DNA of 53,404 nt from CAYXDO01 sp964463485 (GTDB taxonomy: Bacteria; Myxococcota; Kuafuiibacteriia; Kuafuiibacteriales; Kuafuiibacteriaceae), in NCBI GenBank assembly GCA_964463485.1, contig CAYXDO010000070.1, positions 1 through 53,404 on the forward strand. The letters run 5' to 3'. The notes below the pieces were generated by a model, which saw only the letters and a list, made by a program, of their open reading frames with translations, was not told the DNA's origin and ran no database searches. Made by a program: the position numbers and the translations under genes. Shown here piece after piece: positions 17,382 through 25,918 of the stretch; the first letter of the stretch is position 1; every line of letters begins with the position of its first letter.

Positions 17382-18689
17382 TCACGGTGCCTTCGATGGG
17401 CTCGGCTGTTTCGATATCTCTTCGGCGAAGAAAGCGGCGAACGATCGGCCTGCGACGCCTTCGACCGACAGGCGAAATTGATCGGTGCTCAAAGCATCTT
17501 CGCGACCCGAGATTTGGCGCAACACGTCGTCCAGGCTCTTGGTGTTGCTCGTGGCCGCTCGGATCTCCCGATCGAGGTTGGCGAGCACTTGAACTGCGCG
17601 TCCGGTCATCGCTCCGTTCGCGGGTCCGCTCGTCAGCGTTCCGGCCTTCTTCGCCCGTTTGATCTGGGCGGCGAGCGCTTCCTTCCGTCGCGCATCGGTC
17701 AGTCCCCCTGCTCTATACAAGAGCTCGATCGAATAGAGCTCCGCGAGCCCCTCCACGAACCAGTCGCCGTCTTCAGACGCTTGAGCTTCCGACGCCACGT
17801 GGACGAGCTCATGGAGCAGCGGGCTCGAACCATCGTCTTCGACGAGCGGCCGGTCTCGATGCAAAAACAGTGAGGCGGGCGCCGACAGACCTCCGCGCCA
17901 CATCGGATCTCCAGCTCCTACGATCAACAGTCGAGGTGGCAGCCTGCCGAACAACTTGACGACTTCAGGCATGGTCCATCGAAGGAACGACAAGATCTCC
18001 TGCCGATGAAGCCCTCGCGTCTCGGGCGCCGCTACGGTGACGTCGACGTCCCCGATCCGTTCCGACGAGGATCGAATCCGACCGGCCATGATCCAACCGG
18101 TCGGTCGCGCAAACGCTCGGTCGCTCGTAGGGAGCACGAACACGTCGGGTGCTCCCTTCTTTCGCTTGTACGGCGTCTCGACGTCCCAGCCCTTGGGCAA
18201 CGTGAAACGAAGCTCGGCGCGGCCGCTCGCGTCTTTCTTTCGTCGCGCTTTGATGCGCGGGATCAAGTCGTCGCCGCGAAACAACGCCCACTCGCTCGCA
18301 CAACGCGCGTCATAACTCTGGTCGTTGCGGGTGTGCTCGATCCGCGTCGAGAACCTCAGCACACCCTGCTCGGTCGGAGGCGACCAGGTCACGAGCCCAG
18401 ACTCCTTCACGTCGACCAGGCCGTCCCCGCTGAAGTCGAGGTGCTGGCCCGGAGTGGCGGTGAGCTCGACTCTCGCGATCCGCCCACGGTTCTCGAGCTG
18501 GATCTCGACCTTCGCGAGCCGCTCGTTGGGTACGAGCCGCACGTCGTAAACGATCCGAAAGCGGTCCTTCCGTCGAGGCTCGGCGCGCGCCACTCCGCCG
18601 TCCGCCACCGCGCTCGCCGGGCCCGAATCGGCAGGCAACGGTCCCCCATCGGGCGAGCCGATCGAGAGCAATGTCAGAACGACGATCAC
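17382..18689 (-). CDS. Exported M1/M61-like (gluzincin) metallopeptidase
   Basis: A protein of about 435 residues from GTG at 18689, with GGAG about 8 bp upstream. The start gives a short hydrophobic export signal (VIVVLTLLSIG) followed by a low-complexity Pro/Ala/Asp spacer. The N-terminal half is a beta-sandwich-like domain. The C-terminal half has HELVHVASE and, 16 residues on, WFVEGLAELYS, giving two zinc His, the catalytic Glu and the third zinc ligand as in M1/M61 gluzincins. The upstream ATP-grasp stop lies 13 bp before this start, so this is the last gene of the four-gene operon. In related loci elsewhere an aspartic retropepsin-like protease takes part; here a zinc peptidase occupies the operon. 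Confidence 0.78.
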   Translation of the reverse strand: MIVVLTLLSIGSPDGGPLPADSGPASAVADGGVARAEPRRKDRFRIVYDVRLVPNERLAKVEIQLENRGRIARVELTATPGQHLDFSGDGLVDVKESGLVTWSPPTEQGVLRFSTRIEHTRNDQSYDARCASEWALFRGDDLIPRIKARRKKDASGRAELRFTLPKGWDVETPYKRKKGAPDVFVLPTSDRAFARPTGWIMAGRIRSSSERIGDVDVTVAAPETRGLHRQEILSFLRWTMPEVVKLFGRLPPRLLIVGAGDPMWRGGLSAPASLFLHRDRPLVEDDGSSPLLHELVHVASEAQASEDGDWFVEGLAELYSIELLYRAGGLTDARRKEALAAQIKRAKKAGTLTSGPANGAMTGRAVQVLANLDREIRAATSNTKSLDDVLRQISGREDALSTDQFRLSVEGVAGRSFAAFFAEEISKQPSPSKAP

Positions 18690-18702
18690 CAGCGCTCCAT
18701 CC

Positions 18703-19659
18703 TCAATCCCATCCTGCCGACAGATCACGGGCGATCGCGATCCGCTCTTCGGTGTCCGCCACCTCACCTCGACGTGCCAAGAGCTCGTCGATGGCATCCA
18801 GCCGCGGTACCAACCCCGCCGAGTTCGAGATTTGAATCGCGAGCCCCGGCCGGGCGTTCAGCTCCAAGATCACTGGACCCTGATCTCGATCGACGACGAC
18901 GTCCGCGCCCAAGTAGCCAAGCCCAGTCGAGTCGCTGGCCCGCACCGCGATCTCGAGCACGCGGTCGAACGATGGAATGGGACGTCCAAGGAGCGGCACC
19001 GGATGGTCGGGGTGCTGTGACACGCCATGACCGCGGTGCACCGCATTCACCGTCACTCCACGTCCCAACGAGATGCCAGCCCCCACCGCACCCTGGTGTA
19101 AGTTGGCCCGGCCTCCGGACTCACGTGTGGGAAGCCGTGCCATACTCATCACAGGAAATCCGCGGTACACGATGACTCGAATGTCCGGAACCCCATCCGT
19201 CGATACCGATTCCAGCTCCGGATGAACGTGGAGCAGCTCCTCGGCCATCACGAAGTCATGATCTCCTCCGAGCGCGTACAGTCCGGCCAAGATGCCCGCG
19301 GAGTGATAACTCAGGTCGGAGACACTCAGATGCCGTCCTCCGCTGCGCCTGAACCCATCGCCTTCGCGCGCCACGACGATGACGATCCCGTTTCCCATGG
19401 CCCCGCGGACAGGCTTGAGCGCGAAGGAATCCCGCGCCAGCAATGCCTCGAACAAGCCGTCGAGCTCGAAGTAGTGTTCGGCCTTGGCGATCAGCAGCGG
19501 GACCGGAATTCCGGCCGCCAAACAGAGCCGCTTGGTGAGCAACTTGTTGTCGACCATCGGGTAACGAGCGCGCTCGTTGCGTCGAAGCATGTAATCGACG
19601 TTTCTTCGGTTGATCCCCAAAATCCCCGCGCGACGCATCTTGTCGAGTCTCGAGATCAC
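18703..19659 (-). CDS. RimK-related ATP-grasp ligase (alpha-L-glutamate ligase-related)
   Basis: A 318-residue ATP-grasp protein. It starts MISRLDKMRRAGILGINRRN, typical of the alpha-L-glutamate-ligase-related family, and shows the ATP-binding LKPVRGAMGNGIVIV strand-loop, FVMAEELL, and the Mg site VILELNARPGLAIQI. RimK enzymes add glutamate to a carboxyl group through an acyl-phosphate; this subfamily is known mainly from operons with an inactive transglutaminase-7TM protein, as here. Its ATG overlaps that upstream gene by 4 bp. The acceptor is unknown; the partner proteins suggest an envelope or secreted peptide substrate. Confidence 0.88.
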   Translation of the reverse strand: MISRLDKMRRAGILGINRRNVDYMLRRNERARYPMVDNKLLTKRLCLAAGIPVPLLIAKAEHYFELDGLFEALLARDSFALKPVRGAMGNGIVIVVAREGDGFRRSGGRHLSVSDLSYHSAGILAGLYALGGDHDFVMAEELLHVHPELESVSTDGVPDIRVIVYRGFPVMSMARLPTRESGGRANLHQGAVGAGISLGRGVTVNAVHRGHGVSQHPDHPVPLLGRPIPSFDRVLEIAVRASDSTGLGYLGADVVVDRDQGPVILELNARPGLAIQISNSAGLVPRLDAIDELLARRGEVADTEERIAIARDLSAGWD

Positions 19660-21245
19660 GGCGCGCGCCGCCTCGCCCGCCTCGCCAAGATCTCTTTCGC
19701 GAGCGAGCCGAATCGCAGCACCTCGAGGAAGCGAAATCCGGTGTAACCACCCACGAAGACGAGGGTTCCGATCACCGACAACACCAACTCAGGGAACCCG
19801 AACATCAGGTGCGCCAGGACGTCGCTCCTGAAGACGGGGTAGATGGCGAGCGCGGTGAGGGAGGTCCAGCCCGCCTGAGTGAGTGCGTTTCGATAGCCTT
19901 CCTCCTCGATCGTCAGCGTGACGCGCTCGATGAGCGTCGAGATGATCACCAGCGGGAACAGCACACTTCCAAAGAGGTCCCTGATCTCGAAGTGATCGGC
20001 CACGAGCGTGGCCGCTGCCATAGAAAGCACCACCACACTCAGGATGATGCTGAGCCTCGGGACGACGAGTAGGTGGAGGCGATCCAGGATCTGGCGAGTC
20101 GCGATTCCGAGCGTGAGGACGGCGATCAGAAGCCCGAGGCCGAGGGTCAGCCCAGTGTGGCCGAGGGCCATCGCGACGAGGACCGGAAGGAACGTGCCGT
20201 AGGTCGGGACTCCGAGGACGTTTCTAAAGACCGCGAGCACCAGCGCGCCGACGGGCAAGCGCGTGAGCATTCGGAGCGACTCCTGAGTTCGTCCGGGCAG
20301 CCGATACAAAGAGACCGCCGAGAAGGTGCGGCTCTCCGGGACCATCATCTGCGCGAGCTGTTTGGGAGAAAGACTCTCCTCGAGGGCATGATAGCGATAT
20401 TCGAGCGCCTCCACGTCGCTCGCCCACACGAGCTCGTCGCCCGCTCCGAGGTGAAGCACGTCCTCGGGTCGCTCGGCGAAAAACGGCACGCTCGGCGAAA
20501 AGGGAACCCATCGGCCCCCGAGCCTCGCCTCCACGAAATGCTCCTCGAGCGGCGGACGATCCGAACGGAGTCGAAGGCCTGGAACGGTCCGGGCCGGAAT
20601 CTTCGCCGCGCGAAGCAGCGTCGCCACCAATCGCGCCTTCCCCAAGGAGCTCCCCTCCCGCTCGTGAAGCGCCATCAGCGCGTCATCCGTCGCCGCCTCC
20701 ACCGTCGTGACCTCGCGACTCACGAACGCGAAGATCGACCGAAGTCGGCCCGATGGGTCGTCCTCTCCCGCCAAGCCGAGCTCCGACAGCGCCTTGAGCA
20801 CCTCCAAAGACTCGGTGGGCAACCCAGAGGTGGGTTCCATGAAGCGCGCCATCTTCGGATCGAGCGCGGTCAAGTCAGGCGCGTCCGGAAGCTCGAACTT
20901 CTCGCCCGTGAGTTGGGCGTGAAAAGAGTAACTCAGCCGATGAAGGCCACTCATCCGGCCCGAGAAAGTCCCCGTTCGCTGTCCATCCTCGGTCTTGATC
21001 GTGAGCGTCAACCGGTCGGAGGCCGAGGCTTCGTCGAAGACGATCTGGCCGTTTCGTGTCGACGGGAGAGCCATTCGAATCGTGCCACGACCGCTTCCCC
21101 GCGTCGTCACCTCCACGTCGACGCGCCACAGGCCCTTTGGCCGCGATGGAAGCAACGGGAGCCCAAGCCCGAAGAGCTTGAACGAGAAGATGGAAAGACC
21201 GGCGGCGATCAAGGCAGCGCCTGCGAGCGCGACACGCGAGTTCAA
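19656..21245 (-). CDS. Inactive transglutaminase-like protein fused to 7 transmembrane helices
   Basis: A 529-residue membrane protein. After an N-terminal membrane anchor (about 5-25), residues 30-320 hold a periplasmic transglutaminase-like domain: the segment EGSSLGKARLVATLLRAAKI lines up with the catalytic-Cys helix of active transglutaminases but has no Cys, so it is not catalytic. The C-terminal 200 residues contain about seven hydrophobic helices (from LVLAVFRNVLGVPTYGTFL to LVLSVIGTLVFVGGY). This matches the 7TM-transglutaminase-inactive family, which co-occurs with RimK-related ATP-grasp ligases. The gene overlaps the ligase gene by ATGA and follows the CNNM gene by 42 bp. It probably recognises peptide ligands in the periplasm for the ligase or peptidase. 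Confidence 0.9.
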   Translation of the reverse strand: MNSRVALAGAALIAAGLSIFSFKLFGLGLPLLPSRPKGLWRVDVEVTTRGSGRGTIRMALPSTRNGQIVFDEASASDRLTLTIKTEDGQRTGTFSGRMSGLHRLSYSFHAQLTGEKFELPDAPDLTALDPKMARFMEPTSGLPTESLEVLKALSELGLAGEDDPSGRLRSIFAFVSREVTTVEAATDDALMALHEREGSSLGKARLVATLLRAAKIPARTVPGLRLRSDRPPLEEHFVEARLGGRWVPFSPSVPFFAERPEDVLHLGAGDELVWASDVEALEYRYHALEESLSPKQLAQMMVPESRTFSAVSLYRLPGRTQESLRMLTRLPVGALVLAVFRNVLGVPTYGTFLPVLVAMALGHTGLTLGLGLLIAVLTLGIATRQILDRLHLLVVPRLSIILSVVVLSMAAATLVADHFEIRDLFGSVLFPLVIISTLIERVTLTIEEEGYRNALTQAGWTSLTALAIYPVFRSDVLAHLMFGFPELVLSVIGTLVFVGGYTGFRFLEVLRFGSLAKEILARRARRRAP

Positions 21246-21287
21246 CTCACCAACCCCTCAGCGAATGCACAGGATGACGAGTCACCT

Positions 21288-22694
21288 TCAGTCGACGACC
21301 GGTCCGCCTTCACCCGCCGCCAAGGGCCGCGCCGAAGAAGATGGCCTCTTCGAAGGCGTACCCTCCCGCTCGACGACCGGAGCGATCTTCTCGATCCTCA
21401 GGCGCGAAGCCCTGCGTCGTGAAATTTCGACCACCGTGAGCCTGAAGCTCTCCACGTCGACGGTGTCACCTTTCTTCGGAAGTCGCCCCAACCGAGAAAC
21501 GACGTACCCACCAATCGTGTCCGAGTCCCCGAGATTCGCGACACGCAAAAAATCCGCGGCCTCCGGCAACGACAGGCTCCCCGACATCTCGAACAGATCC
21601 TCACCCAACTTCTTCACGTCCGGCTCGGCCTTGTCGAACTCGTCGTGAATCGGCCCCACGATCTCCTCGAGCGCGTCCTCGAGGAACGCCAACCCAACGG
21701 CCGTGCCGTGCTCGTCGACCACTACCGCGCTGTGATTCTGAGATCGCTGGAGCTCCAAAATCAGCACACCGAGCGGTTGAGAGTCCGGTACGTGCACTGT
21801 CGGCCGGGCCAGCTTCTTCAAGTCCGGAGTATCTCCGCGAAGCAGATGCGAGACTACGTGCTTGGTGTGAATGATGCCGACGACCGAATCCAAGTCGGAC
21901 TCACACAGCGGAAATCGAGAGTGCCCACTCTCTCGAATGATCTTCATGTTCTCCTCGATCGGACGACCCATGGACAGATGCACGACGTCTACTCTCGGCA
22001 CCAAGATGTGCCGAACCTGAAGCTCCACCAAACCCAGAATGTTCTGTGCGAGCTCTCGCTGACGATACGTGATGTGACCGGCCCGGGCCGACGACATGAT
22101 GATCGAGCCAAGCTCGTGAACGCTCGGCGACTGCTCGTGATCCGTACTCTGCGGAATTCCGGCGATGCGCAACATCCCATTCGAGATCGCATTCACCATG
22201 TGGATGATCGGTGCAAAGACCGCGGCGAAGATCCGTAGCGGATAGGCCACGCGCAACGCGGTCGACTCCGCTCGATTGATCGCCCAAATCTTCGGCGCCT
22301 GCTCACCCACCGTCATGTGAAACGTCGTAATCACGACGAAGGCCAGCGCGATCGCTACGCCCCGAATCGGTCCCTGCTCGTCGACCGAGATATTCAGCCA
22401 CCGCAACACCGCGAGCAGAAGCTCCGCCACCGCCGGCTCGGCCAGCCAACCCAAGATGAGACTCGCGAGCGTGATTCCGAGCTGGCAGGCCGAAAGATAA
22501 TGGTCGAGCCGATGAAGGATGTGGCGCGCAACCTCCGCCCGCGCACTCCCCTTCTGGGCGAGGGTTTCGATCCGAGACCCGCGCGCTTTGACCAGGGCAA
22601 ATTCGGCGGCGACGAAAAAGCCGTTCAACGCCACGAACAGCGCCGTGACTAGGAGTCGCCAAACGATGGTCGAGTTTTCGGGGTGCGCTTCCAT
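21288..22694 (-). CDS. CNNM/CorC-HlyC family transporter (DUF21-CBS-CorC_HlyC)
   Basis: A 468-residue membrane protein. The N-terminal CNNM/DUF21 domain (about 1-205) has four hydrophobic segments, with LNGFFVAAEFALVKARGSRI near the start; two CBS repeats follow (about 225-345; VRHILVPRVDVVHLS and HSAVVVDEHGTAVGLAFLED), then a CorC_HlyC domain to about 440 (MSGSLSLPEAADFL, DTIGGYVVSRLGRLPKKGD) and a charged tail. Relatives export Mg or Co ions or affect ion homeostasis; the old hemolysin name has little support. It is the first gene of the operon leading to the ATP-grasp ligase, with a 229-bp divergent upstream region. Confidence 0.92.
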   Translation of the reverse strand: MEAHPENSTIVWRLLVTALFVALNGFFVAAEFALVKARGSRIETLAQKGSARAEVARHILHRLDHYLSACQLGITLASLILGWLAEPAVAELLLAVLRWLNISVDEQGPIRGVAIALAFVVITTFHMTVGEQAPKIWAINRAESTALRVAYPLRIFAAVFAPIIHMVNAISNGMLRIAGIPQSTDHEQSPSVHELGSIIMSSARAGHITYRQRELAQNILGLVELQVRHILVPRVDVVHLSMGRPIEENMKIIRESGHSRFPLCESDLDSVVGIIHTKHVVSHLLRGDTPDLKKLARPTVHVPDSQPLGVLILELQRSQNHSAVVVDEHGTAVGLAFLEDALEEIVGPIHDEFDKAEPDVKKLGEDLFEMSGSLSLPEAADFLRVANLGDSDTIGGYVVSRLGRLPKKGDTVDVESFRLTVVEISRRRASRLRIEKIAPVVEREGTPSKRPSSSARPLAAGEGGPVVD

Positions 22695-22923
22695 GTGGGG
22701 CCCCTGGCCCAGACCCAGAGAGTGCGATGCACACCTCCCAAAGTCAAGTTAGAGAATTGGATAAAACCCATGGTCGGGAAAAACGAGCTCGCGTAACATT
22801 TCAAAAACAGTAGGTTTCCTGGATCGCCTGGTAGGCGGTTCTCTAGACCGACTCTGGGAGATAGCCTACGCCGACCTGCCCGGCTTCGCCGAGGGCACTT
22901 GTCGAACACCCCGAGAGGAACGC
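22695..22923. promoter_or_regulatory. Divergent intergenic region between CNNM operon and diguanylate cyclase
   Basis: This 229-bp gap must hold promoters for both directions. It is less GC-rich than the flanking genes around 22735-22820, with A-tracts (for example GGATAAAACCC and TTTCAAAAACAG). No sigma-70 or sigma-54 box could be named with confidence, and no ORF is convincing. Confidence 0.45.
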
Positions 22924-24750
22924 ATGGTGCTCCCGCAGATGACTCACGGGGACTACGCCTTGGTCGTCGAAACCGACCTCGCCCGCGCCGGGGTGGTTCG
23001 CGCGTCCGTCGCGAGCGTGGGGATGAGGTCGGCGTGTGTCCGCGACGTGGGCGCCGCGCTCGCCGTGATCGACCGAGAAGGCCCTCCGCGGATCAGCATT
23101 TTGTCCCTCTCTGTCGCTGGCGGCGACGCGCTCGACATCATCGAGCGGGTGCGAAGCCTCAGAGACGCCGAGTCGAGTCCGGTGATCGTATCTGCACCTC
23201 CGCTATCGGCGGACGCTTCCGACGCTCTCTTTTCCTTGGGTGTGTTTGGGTTCGTGCGGCCGAATGCTGGTCCCGAGGACGTGGTCACGGCGATCGACGA
23301 GGCGCTCTCGCCGATGTTGCTTCGCTTTGCCGACGTCACCACTGAAGTACCCGCTCTGAACCTCGGACCGGGGAGCCCGCGAGACGAAGACCGAAGACGC
23401 CTCCGCGCGCTGTCTGCCCTCGGTGTCTCGCCGCTCGCCGCGGAGGCGTCACCGGCGCTGTCAGCGCTCGTGGCCGAGATGGCCACGACCGCCCAGATGT
23501 CCGGGGCGACGCTGGCGATCTTGTTACGCAATCGCCAGCGCGTGCTCGCCTCTTTCGGATCCGGCGAGCCCAGTCGAGTCACCGTCTCAGCCTCCGTGCG
23601 GTTCACCACCGACGTCGTCGCGAGCGCCGGACCGCTCATCGTCTCGAACGCGTCTCGCCACCCTCGCTACCGAACGGACCCCCAGGTCCTCTGCGGCGAC
23701 ATCGGTGCCTTCGTTGGAATCCCGGTTCGCAGCCGCCGCGGTCTTTCGATCGGAGCGGTCACCGTATTCGATCCCCACGCACGGCCGATCCCGGTGCCGG
23801 TGGTGGATCGTCTCTCGGTCCTCGCCCGACGAGTCTCCGCGGAGCTGGAGAATCTGTCGCCCCATCGCGCCTCCGACCCAGAGGCCGCGCCGACCGGACT
23901 TTTGAAGCACATTCTCGACGGAATCGACGACGGAATTCTGGCTTTCGACGAGGCGAGCCGATGTGTCTTGGCGACTCGCGCGATCGAAACTCTGTTTGGC
24001 GCTCCCTTCCGCACACTCGTCGGACTCACCTTTTCCGAAGTCATGAGTCGACTCGCCCCCGCCTCCGCCGATCCGGAGCACTTCGCGATCGCCGTTGCCG
24101 CGGACCACGACGGGCCCTATGTATACGAGGAAAAAATCCGGCTCGAGCATCCTCTTCGCCGCACCGTGGTGTGGCGAGCTCGTCCCTTACAGATCGGCGG
24201 TCAGACTCACGAGCTCATCTCCATCTCCGACGTCACCGAGTACGAGGAGGCCCTCAAAGAGCGTGCCCGGCTAGCTCGAACCGACCATCTCACCAAGCTC
24301 GGAAATCGCAGAGCGGCAGAAGACGCACTCAAGCGGGAGCACGCCAGGGCCGAGCGCGGAGCCAAGGTCTCGGTCGTGATGTTCGACCTGGATCGATTCA
24401 AGCAACTCAATGACTCTCTCGGCCACGAGATGGGCGACCGAGTCTTGAAGCAGGTCGCGCGAGCGCTGCGAGTCTCTGCTCGCGGCTCCGACGTGGTCTT
24501 TCGCTGGGGCGGAGAGGAGTTTCTCGCGATTCTCCCCGACGTCGACGAGCTCGGAGCCAAGGCGTTCGCCGAGCGCGTCCGGGTTCGCGTGGAAGGGCTG
24601 AGCGTTCCGGGAGTCGATCGCCGAATCACGATCTCCGCGGGCGTCACTCGACTCGACCCGAACCGACCCCCGAGCGCATCGGTGGCCAGCGCGGATGAAA
24701 ATCTGTACCGAGCCAAGGCCGAAGGCCGAAATCGAGTGGCCTATTACTAG
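22924..24750 (+). CDS. Diguanylate cyclase: pseudo-receiver, GAF, PAS, GGDEF
   Basis: A 608-residue soluble protein. Residues about 10-130 have a receiver-like fold, but the phospho-acceptor position reads ISILSLSVAGGD without the Asp, so it cannot be phosphorylated in the usual way. A GAF domain (about 165-310) and a PAS domain (about 325-440) precede a complete GGDEF domain with the active motif GGEEF at 529-533. RGSD at 520-523, five residues before it, is the product-inhibition I-site. It should make cyclic di-GMP from two GTP, with GAF/PAS ligand control. The annotated ATG follows a GAGGAACGC ribosome site. Convergent with the deaminase gene. Confidence 0.92.
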   Translation: MVLPQMTHGDYALVVETDLARAGVVRASVASVGMRSACVRDVGAALAVIDREGPPRISILSLSVAGGDALDIIERVRSLRDAESSPVIVSAPPLSADASDALFSLGVFGFVRPNAGPEDVVTAIDEALSPMLLRFADVTTEVPALNLGPGSPRDEDRRRLRALSALGVSPLAAEASPALSALVAEMATTAQMSGATLAILLRNRQRVLASFGSGEPSRVTVSASVRFTTDVVASAGPLIVSNASRHPRYRTDPQVLCGDIGAFVGIPVRSRRGLSIGAVTVFDPHARPIPVPVVDRLSVLARRVSAELENLSPHRASDPEAAPTGLLKHILDGIDDGILAFDEASRCVLATRAIETLFGAPFRTLVGLTFSEVMSRLAPASADPEHFAIAVAADHDGPYVYEEKIRLEHPLRRTVVWRARPLQIGGQTHELISISDVTEYEEALKERARLARTDHLTKLGNRRAAEDALKREHARAERGAKVSVVMFDLDRFKQLNDSLGHEMGDRVLKQVARALRVSARGSDVVFRWGGEEFLAILPDVDELGAKAFAERVRVRVEGLSVPGVDRRITISAGVTRLDPNRPPSASVASADENLYRAKAEGRNRVAYY

Positions 24751-24767
24751 TACTAGTTAGTACTAGT
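24746..24767. repeat. Three closely spaced ACTAGT palindromes at the 3' end of the cyclase gene
   Basis: ACTAGT occurs at 24746-24751, 24752-24757 and 24762-24767 in an AT-rich run that is unusual in this GC-rich DNA. The TAG stop codon of the cyclase gene lies inside the first copy. It precedes the terminator-like hairpin. No function is known. Confidence 0.6.
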
Positions 24768-24776
24768 TACTATTAT

Positions 24777-24813
24777 CGTGCCTAATCCTCATCCTGCCTC
24801 AGGATCGGGCACG
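24777..24813. terminator. Bidirectional terminator-like hairpin between convergent genes
   Basis: Nested inverted repeat: outer CGTGCC (24777-24782) pairs with GGCACG (24808-24813), inner ATCCTG (24791-24796) pairs with CAGGAT (24800-24805) around a CCT loop. It lies in the 99-bp gap between the convergent cyclase and deaminase genes. There is no clear U-tract on either strand, so intrinsic termination is only probable. Confidence 0.55.
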
Positions 24814-24849
24814 GCTGATCCTGCGTCTACTCATCGGAGCTCGTCGCGG

Positions 24850-25845
24850 TCACCGGCTCGCCGCTGCGATCAACTCGCCTCGATGTCGCACCCTCTCCTC
24901 GTCGCTCATCCAGCTGGCCGCGATGGCATTGTCCAAGAGCTGTAGGATCTCCTCTCGACTCGCCCCGAACGCTCGCGCGTAGTTTTCGTACTCGTCGTCG
25001 ATCGAGCAGCCGAACATCGCCGGATCGTCGGTGTGGAGGCTGAGTTGCGCGCCCTGTTCCAGGAGCTCCCTCGCGGGGTGACTCTCAAAGGACCTTGCGG
25101 CGCCGGTGAGGACGTTCGAAGTCAGACAGGCTTCGATCGGAATTCTTCGGCCGACGAGCTCCGCGACGAGTTGGGCGTCTTCGATGGCTCGCGTGCCGTG
25201 TCCGATCCGATCCACCCGGAGGACGTCGATCGCGCCCCAAATACTCTCCGGGCCAGCCGCTTCTCCCGCGTGGGCGGTGGTGCGCAGACCCAAGCGACGG
25301 GCCCGCTCGAACACCGCTTCGAACGGTTCGGGTGGATAGGTCTGCTCCGAACCCCCGAGCCCAATACCCACGACCCCAAGCGACCGGAGCTCCGCGAGCT
25401 CCTCCACGAACGAGAGCGCCCGGAGAGGTCCGTAGTCACGCACTACGTCCGCGATCAACCGAACGGTCACCAAAGGAGCACGGTCCAGCCCCCGGCGGAT
25501 GGCCGTAGTGAGCTCTCCGACTTTCAGACCCTGTCGGGCGAAATCGGGCGGTGAGTAGAAGACCTCCGCGTAAGTGATCCGGCGCCGTACGAATTCTCGT
25601 GCGACCGCCTCGGAGATGCGCTCGAAGTCCGAGTACTCCCGGAGGTACCGGTTCTTCCAAACCCAGGTTTCGATGAAATGTGGAAAATCGCGATATCGAA
25701 ATCGGGCCTGGAGGGCCTCGAGGGTCGGAGCCGAAGCGTCGCCGCCGTACTGCTTGACGAGGTCGAAGAGAGTCTGGAGCGGGATCGAGCCCTCCAGATG
25801 AACGTGGAGCTCGACCTTGGGGAGCGACTCGATGAAACCGCGCAC
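24850..25845 (-). CDS. add: Adenosine deaminase family protein
   Basis: A 331-residue metal-dependent deaminase. Zinc ligands and catalytic residues are visible: HVHLEGS (HxH), TTAHAGEAAG, the helix DRIGHGTRAIED, and SLHTDDPAMFG. The enzyme should hydrolyse adenosine to inosine and ammonia in purine salvage. The SLHTDDPAMFG form is also seen in adenine deaminases and in aminodeoxyfutalosine deaminases of the futalosine menaquinone route, so the exact substrate is uncertain. The gene is alone on its strand, ending 99 bp from the cyclase and preceded by the aldolase gene 73 bp upstream. Confidence 0.85.
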   Translation of the reverse strand: MRGFIESLPKVELHVHLEGSIPLQTLFDLVKQYGGDASAPTLEALQARFRYRDFPHFIETWVWKNRYLREYSDFERISEAVAREFVRRRITYAEVFYSPPDFARQGLKVGELTTAIRRGLDRAPLVTVRLIADVVRDYGPLRALSFVEELAELRSLGVVGIGLGGSEQTYPPEPFEAVFERARRLGLRTTAHAGEAAGPESIWGAIDVLRVDRIGHGTRAIEDAQLVAELVGRRIPIEACLTSNVLTGAARSFESHPARELLEQGAQLSLHTDDPAMFGCSIDDEYENYARAFGASREEILQLLDNAIAASWMSDEERVRHRGELIAAASR

Positions 25846-25918
25846 GCCCGGAGGTTACCGGCGAATCGAGCCCGAGCGCAACGCGACCGTTGGAGCGTTG
25901 GAGCGTCGGGTGAGGGCG

